This document shows, piece after piece, positions 62,313-64,000 of a stretch of 64,000 nucleotides of DNA (position 1 is its first letter; each line of letters opens with the position of its first letter). Under the pieces are notes generated by a model that was given only the letters and a program-made list of their open reading frames with translations, had not been told where the DNA came from and ran no database searches. Both the position numbers and the translations under genes were made by a program. The stretch comes from Vogesella mureinivorans (lineage in GTDB: Bacteria; Pseudomonadota; Gammaproteobacteria; Burkholderiales; Chromobacteriaceae). The stretch spans positions 248,001 through 312,000 of the forward strand of contig NZ_VMTV02000577.1 in the NCBI RefSeq assembly GCF_007644035.1, in the 5' to 3' direction.

Positions 62313-63602
62313 TTGCACCGACTGATTGCTTACTGCTGGCGCGTGCTGCTGCTGGCCATGATGTTGGCCGCACCGCTGGCGCGCGCCGACCTGACCGTGG
62401 ATATCGTGGGCGGTGGCAGCAGCCGCTACCCGCTGACCATTCTGCCCATGCAAAACGAAGAATGGCTGCCCGAGGCGGTAACGCAAACGGTCAAAAGCGA
62501 TCTGGCCATGACCGGCTTGTTTGGCCTGCTGGAGCCGCCGGGCGGCACCGTGCTGCCCGCCTCGCCGCAGGCATTCGACCCCGCGCCATGGCAGCAAAAC
62601 GGCAGCCGTGCCGTGCTGTACGGCAAAGTGACCAAACTGGAAGGCGGCCTGCTGCGCCTGACTTTCTGGGCAGAAACCGTGAACCCGCGCGAGCAAAAGC
62701 TGGCCGCCGAGTTTGATGTCCACAGCTCGCAGCTGCGCGATGTGGCACACCGCATTGCCGACATGGTTTACGAGGCGCTGCTGGGCAGCAAGAGCCTGTT
62801 CGCCAGCCGTATTGCCTTTGTCGTGCAAAAAGGCAAAGAGTCGCGCCTGCAGGTAGCCGATGTGGATGGCCGCCGCGCACAAACCGTGCTGCGCTCGGCC
62901 GAGCCCATTATTTCGCCCGCCTGGAGCCCGGACGGCAGCCGCCTGGCCTATGTGTCGTTCGAGAACAAAAAGCCGGTGATCTACGTGCAAGACCTGGCCA
63001 CCGGCCAGCGCCGCCTGCTGGCCAACTTTAAAGGTAGCAACTCGGCGCCGACCTGGAGCCCGGACGGCCGCAAGCTGGCTATCGTGCTGACATTAAGCGG
63101 TAATTCGCAGGTGTATATTATCAATGCCGATGGTACAGGCTTAAGCCGTTTCTCTTATAGTGACGCTATCGATACCGAGCCGGTATTCAGCCCGGATGGC
63201 CGCCAGATTGCGTTTGTGTCCGACCGCAGCGGTGGGCCGCAGATTTACATCCAGGCGCTGGATGGCAGCAAAACCGTACGCCGCGTGACATTCCAGGGCG
63301 TGTACAACGTGTCGCCGGCCTTTTCGCCAGATGGCCGCCAGCTAGCCTATGTGCGCCGCGAGGGTGGGCGCTTCAAGGTGATGCTGCAAGACCTGGCCAC
63401 CGGCGACGCGCGCATGATCAGCAACAGCGCGTTTGACGAATCGCCCAGCTTTGCCCCCAACGGCAAGATGGTGCTGTACGCCAGCGATGAAGGCGGCCGT
63501 AGCGTGTTGTACGCCGCCTCTACCCAGCACCCTGGCCGCGTCAAGCTAGGCGTACTGGAAGGCCAGGTACAAGACGCCGCCTGGGGCCCGTTTAACCCCT
63601 GA
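62313..63602 (+). CDS. tolB: Tol-Pal system protein TolB
   Basis: Periplasmic beta-propeller that binds Pal and TolA. It has 429 residues: signal peptide 1-23 (cut after ARA), a TolB N-terminal domain, and propeller repeats of the SPDGRQIAF type. The start is TTG at 62313: AAGGAG lies seven bases before it, and an ATG at 62308 in another frame stops after a few codons. MLAAP in the signal peptide is encoded by a copy of the recurring motif. Confidence 0.94.
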   Translation: MHRLIAYCWRVLLLAMMLAAPLARADLTVDIVGGGSSRYPLTILPMQNEEWLPEAVTQTVKSDLAMTGLFGLLEPPGGTVLPASPQAFDPAPWQQNGSRAVLYGKVTKLEGGLLRLTFWAETVNPREQKLAAEFDVHSSQLRDVAHRIADMVYEALLGSKSLFASRIAFVVQKGKESRLQVADVDGRRAQTVLRSAEPIISPAWSPDGSRLAYVSFENKKPVIYVQDLATGQRRLLANFKGSNSAPTWSPDGRKLAIVLTLSGNSQVYIINADGTGLSRFSYSDAIDTEPVFSPDGRQIAFVSDRSGGPQIYIQALDGSKTVRRVTFQGVYNVSPAFSPDGRQLAYVRREGGRFKVMLQDLATGDARMISNSAFDESPSFAPNGKMVLYASDEGGRSVLYAASTQHPGRVKLGVLEGQVQDAAWGPFNP

Positions 63603-63702
63603 CGGGCACGGCGGTGGAACTTTGGTTTTGTTCAAAAGTCTTTATGGTTTACCCGAGTCATTTCACTGGCTACCCCAGGCCAGCCAGAACAAGGAGCGTC
63701 GC

Positions 63703-64000
63703 ATGAAAGTTTTACCCTTCGTCGTAGCCGCAGCGGCGGTATTGCTCAGTGCTTGCGCCAGTACCAGCAACCCGGCAGATACAGCCAACGCCGGCAATAC
63801 CGCCATCGTGTCCGGTAACAGTGGCAGCACCACCGGGAGCGCAGGCAGCAGCAGCCTGAACCCGGCGCAGCCACTGCCGCAGGTGGACGCAGCGGGTGCC
63901 GAGGCCGCTGCGTACGCCGGTGTGAACGGCAAAAGCGTGTTTTTTGACTTTGACCAGTTCGCCATCAAGGACGAATACAAGAGTGTGGTCGAAGCGCATG
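63703..64000 (+). CDS. pal: Peptidoglycan-associated lipoprotein Pal (truncated by window end)
   Basis: The first 99 codons are seen. The signal peptide MKVLPFVVAAAAVLLSAC ends in a lipobox with Cys18, then a Ser/Gly/Asn-rich linker, then the start of the OmpA-like domain at KSVFFDFDQFAIKDEY. Pal anchors the outer membrane to peptidoglycan. AAGGAG precedes the ATG. The gene order tolB-pal is standard. Confidence 0.93.
   Translation, partial: MKVLPFVVAAAAVLLSACASTSNPADTANAGNTAIVSGNSGSTTGSAGSSSLNPAQPLPQVDAAGAEAAAYAGVNGKSVFFDFDQFAIKDEYKSVVEAH

Overview
The window reads as the chromosome of a Gram-negative betaproteobacterium of the order Neisseriales, most likely the Chromobacteriaceae (Chromobacterium, Vogesella or Aquitalea type). 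This rests on gene order (tuf-tRNA-Trp-secE-nusG-rplKAJL-rpoBC-rpsLG-fusA-tuf-rpsJ, infA-rpmJ between secY and rpsM), a DUF3460 small protein typical of betaproteobacteria, and the style of RpoA, RpoB and EF-Tu. It is inference, not a database match. I saw no prophage, insertion sequence, integrase or CRISPR array.

Positions 1-31.9 kb are the large housekeeping block: tRNA-Thr, tuf copy 1, tRNA-Trp, secE, nusG, rplK, rplA, two further tRNA-Thr copies flanking an L10-type leader, rplJ, rplL, rpoB, rpoC; then the str operon (rpsL, rpsG, fusA, tuf copy 2, rpsJ), the S10 genes (rplC to rpsQ), the spc genes (rplN to secY), infA, rpmJ, and the alpha operon (rpsM, rpsK, rpsD, rpoA, rplQ). Four good sigma-70 promoters can be read (before rplK, rpsL, rplN and rpsM), with hairpin terminators or attenuators after tRNA-Trp, rplL, rpoC, rpsJ and rplQ.

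Positions 31.9-48.3 kb hold shorter units: a MocR-type PLP regulator divergent from beta-alanine:pyruvate transaminase and malonate/methylmalonate-semialdehyde dehydrogenase (beta-alanine to acetyl-CoA); a methyl-accepting chemotaxis protein; an ABM-domain protein; the minus-strand cluster miaB - small lipoprotein - phoH - ybeY - corC - lnt; a CPA2 antiporter without a regulatory domain; a DUF2061 membrane protein; and an OafA-type O-acyltransferase.

Positions 48.3-64 kb hold a ribose operon (rbsK-D-A-C-B and a Cra/LacI-type regulator), uvrD, a REC-TPR protein with a membrane partner, a DUF3460 protein, an O-methyltransferase, and tolR-tolA-tolB-pal (pal runs off the end). tolQ is not beside tolR.

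The most striking signal is a 10-mer, GTTGGCCGCA (reverse TGCGGCCAAC), found about 25 times in exact form. It occurs in intergenic spaces, as perfect inverted pairs, in a terminator stem, and in genes in almost only two reading frames. In the Leu-Ala-Ala frame it always uses the uncommon codons TTG and GCA. It looks like a DNA-uptake-sequence-like element unrelated to the Neisseria GCCGTCTGAA sequence.
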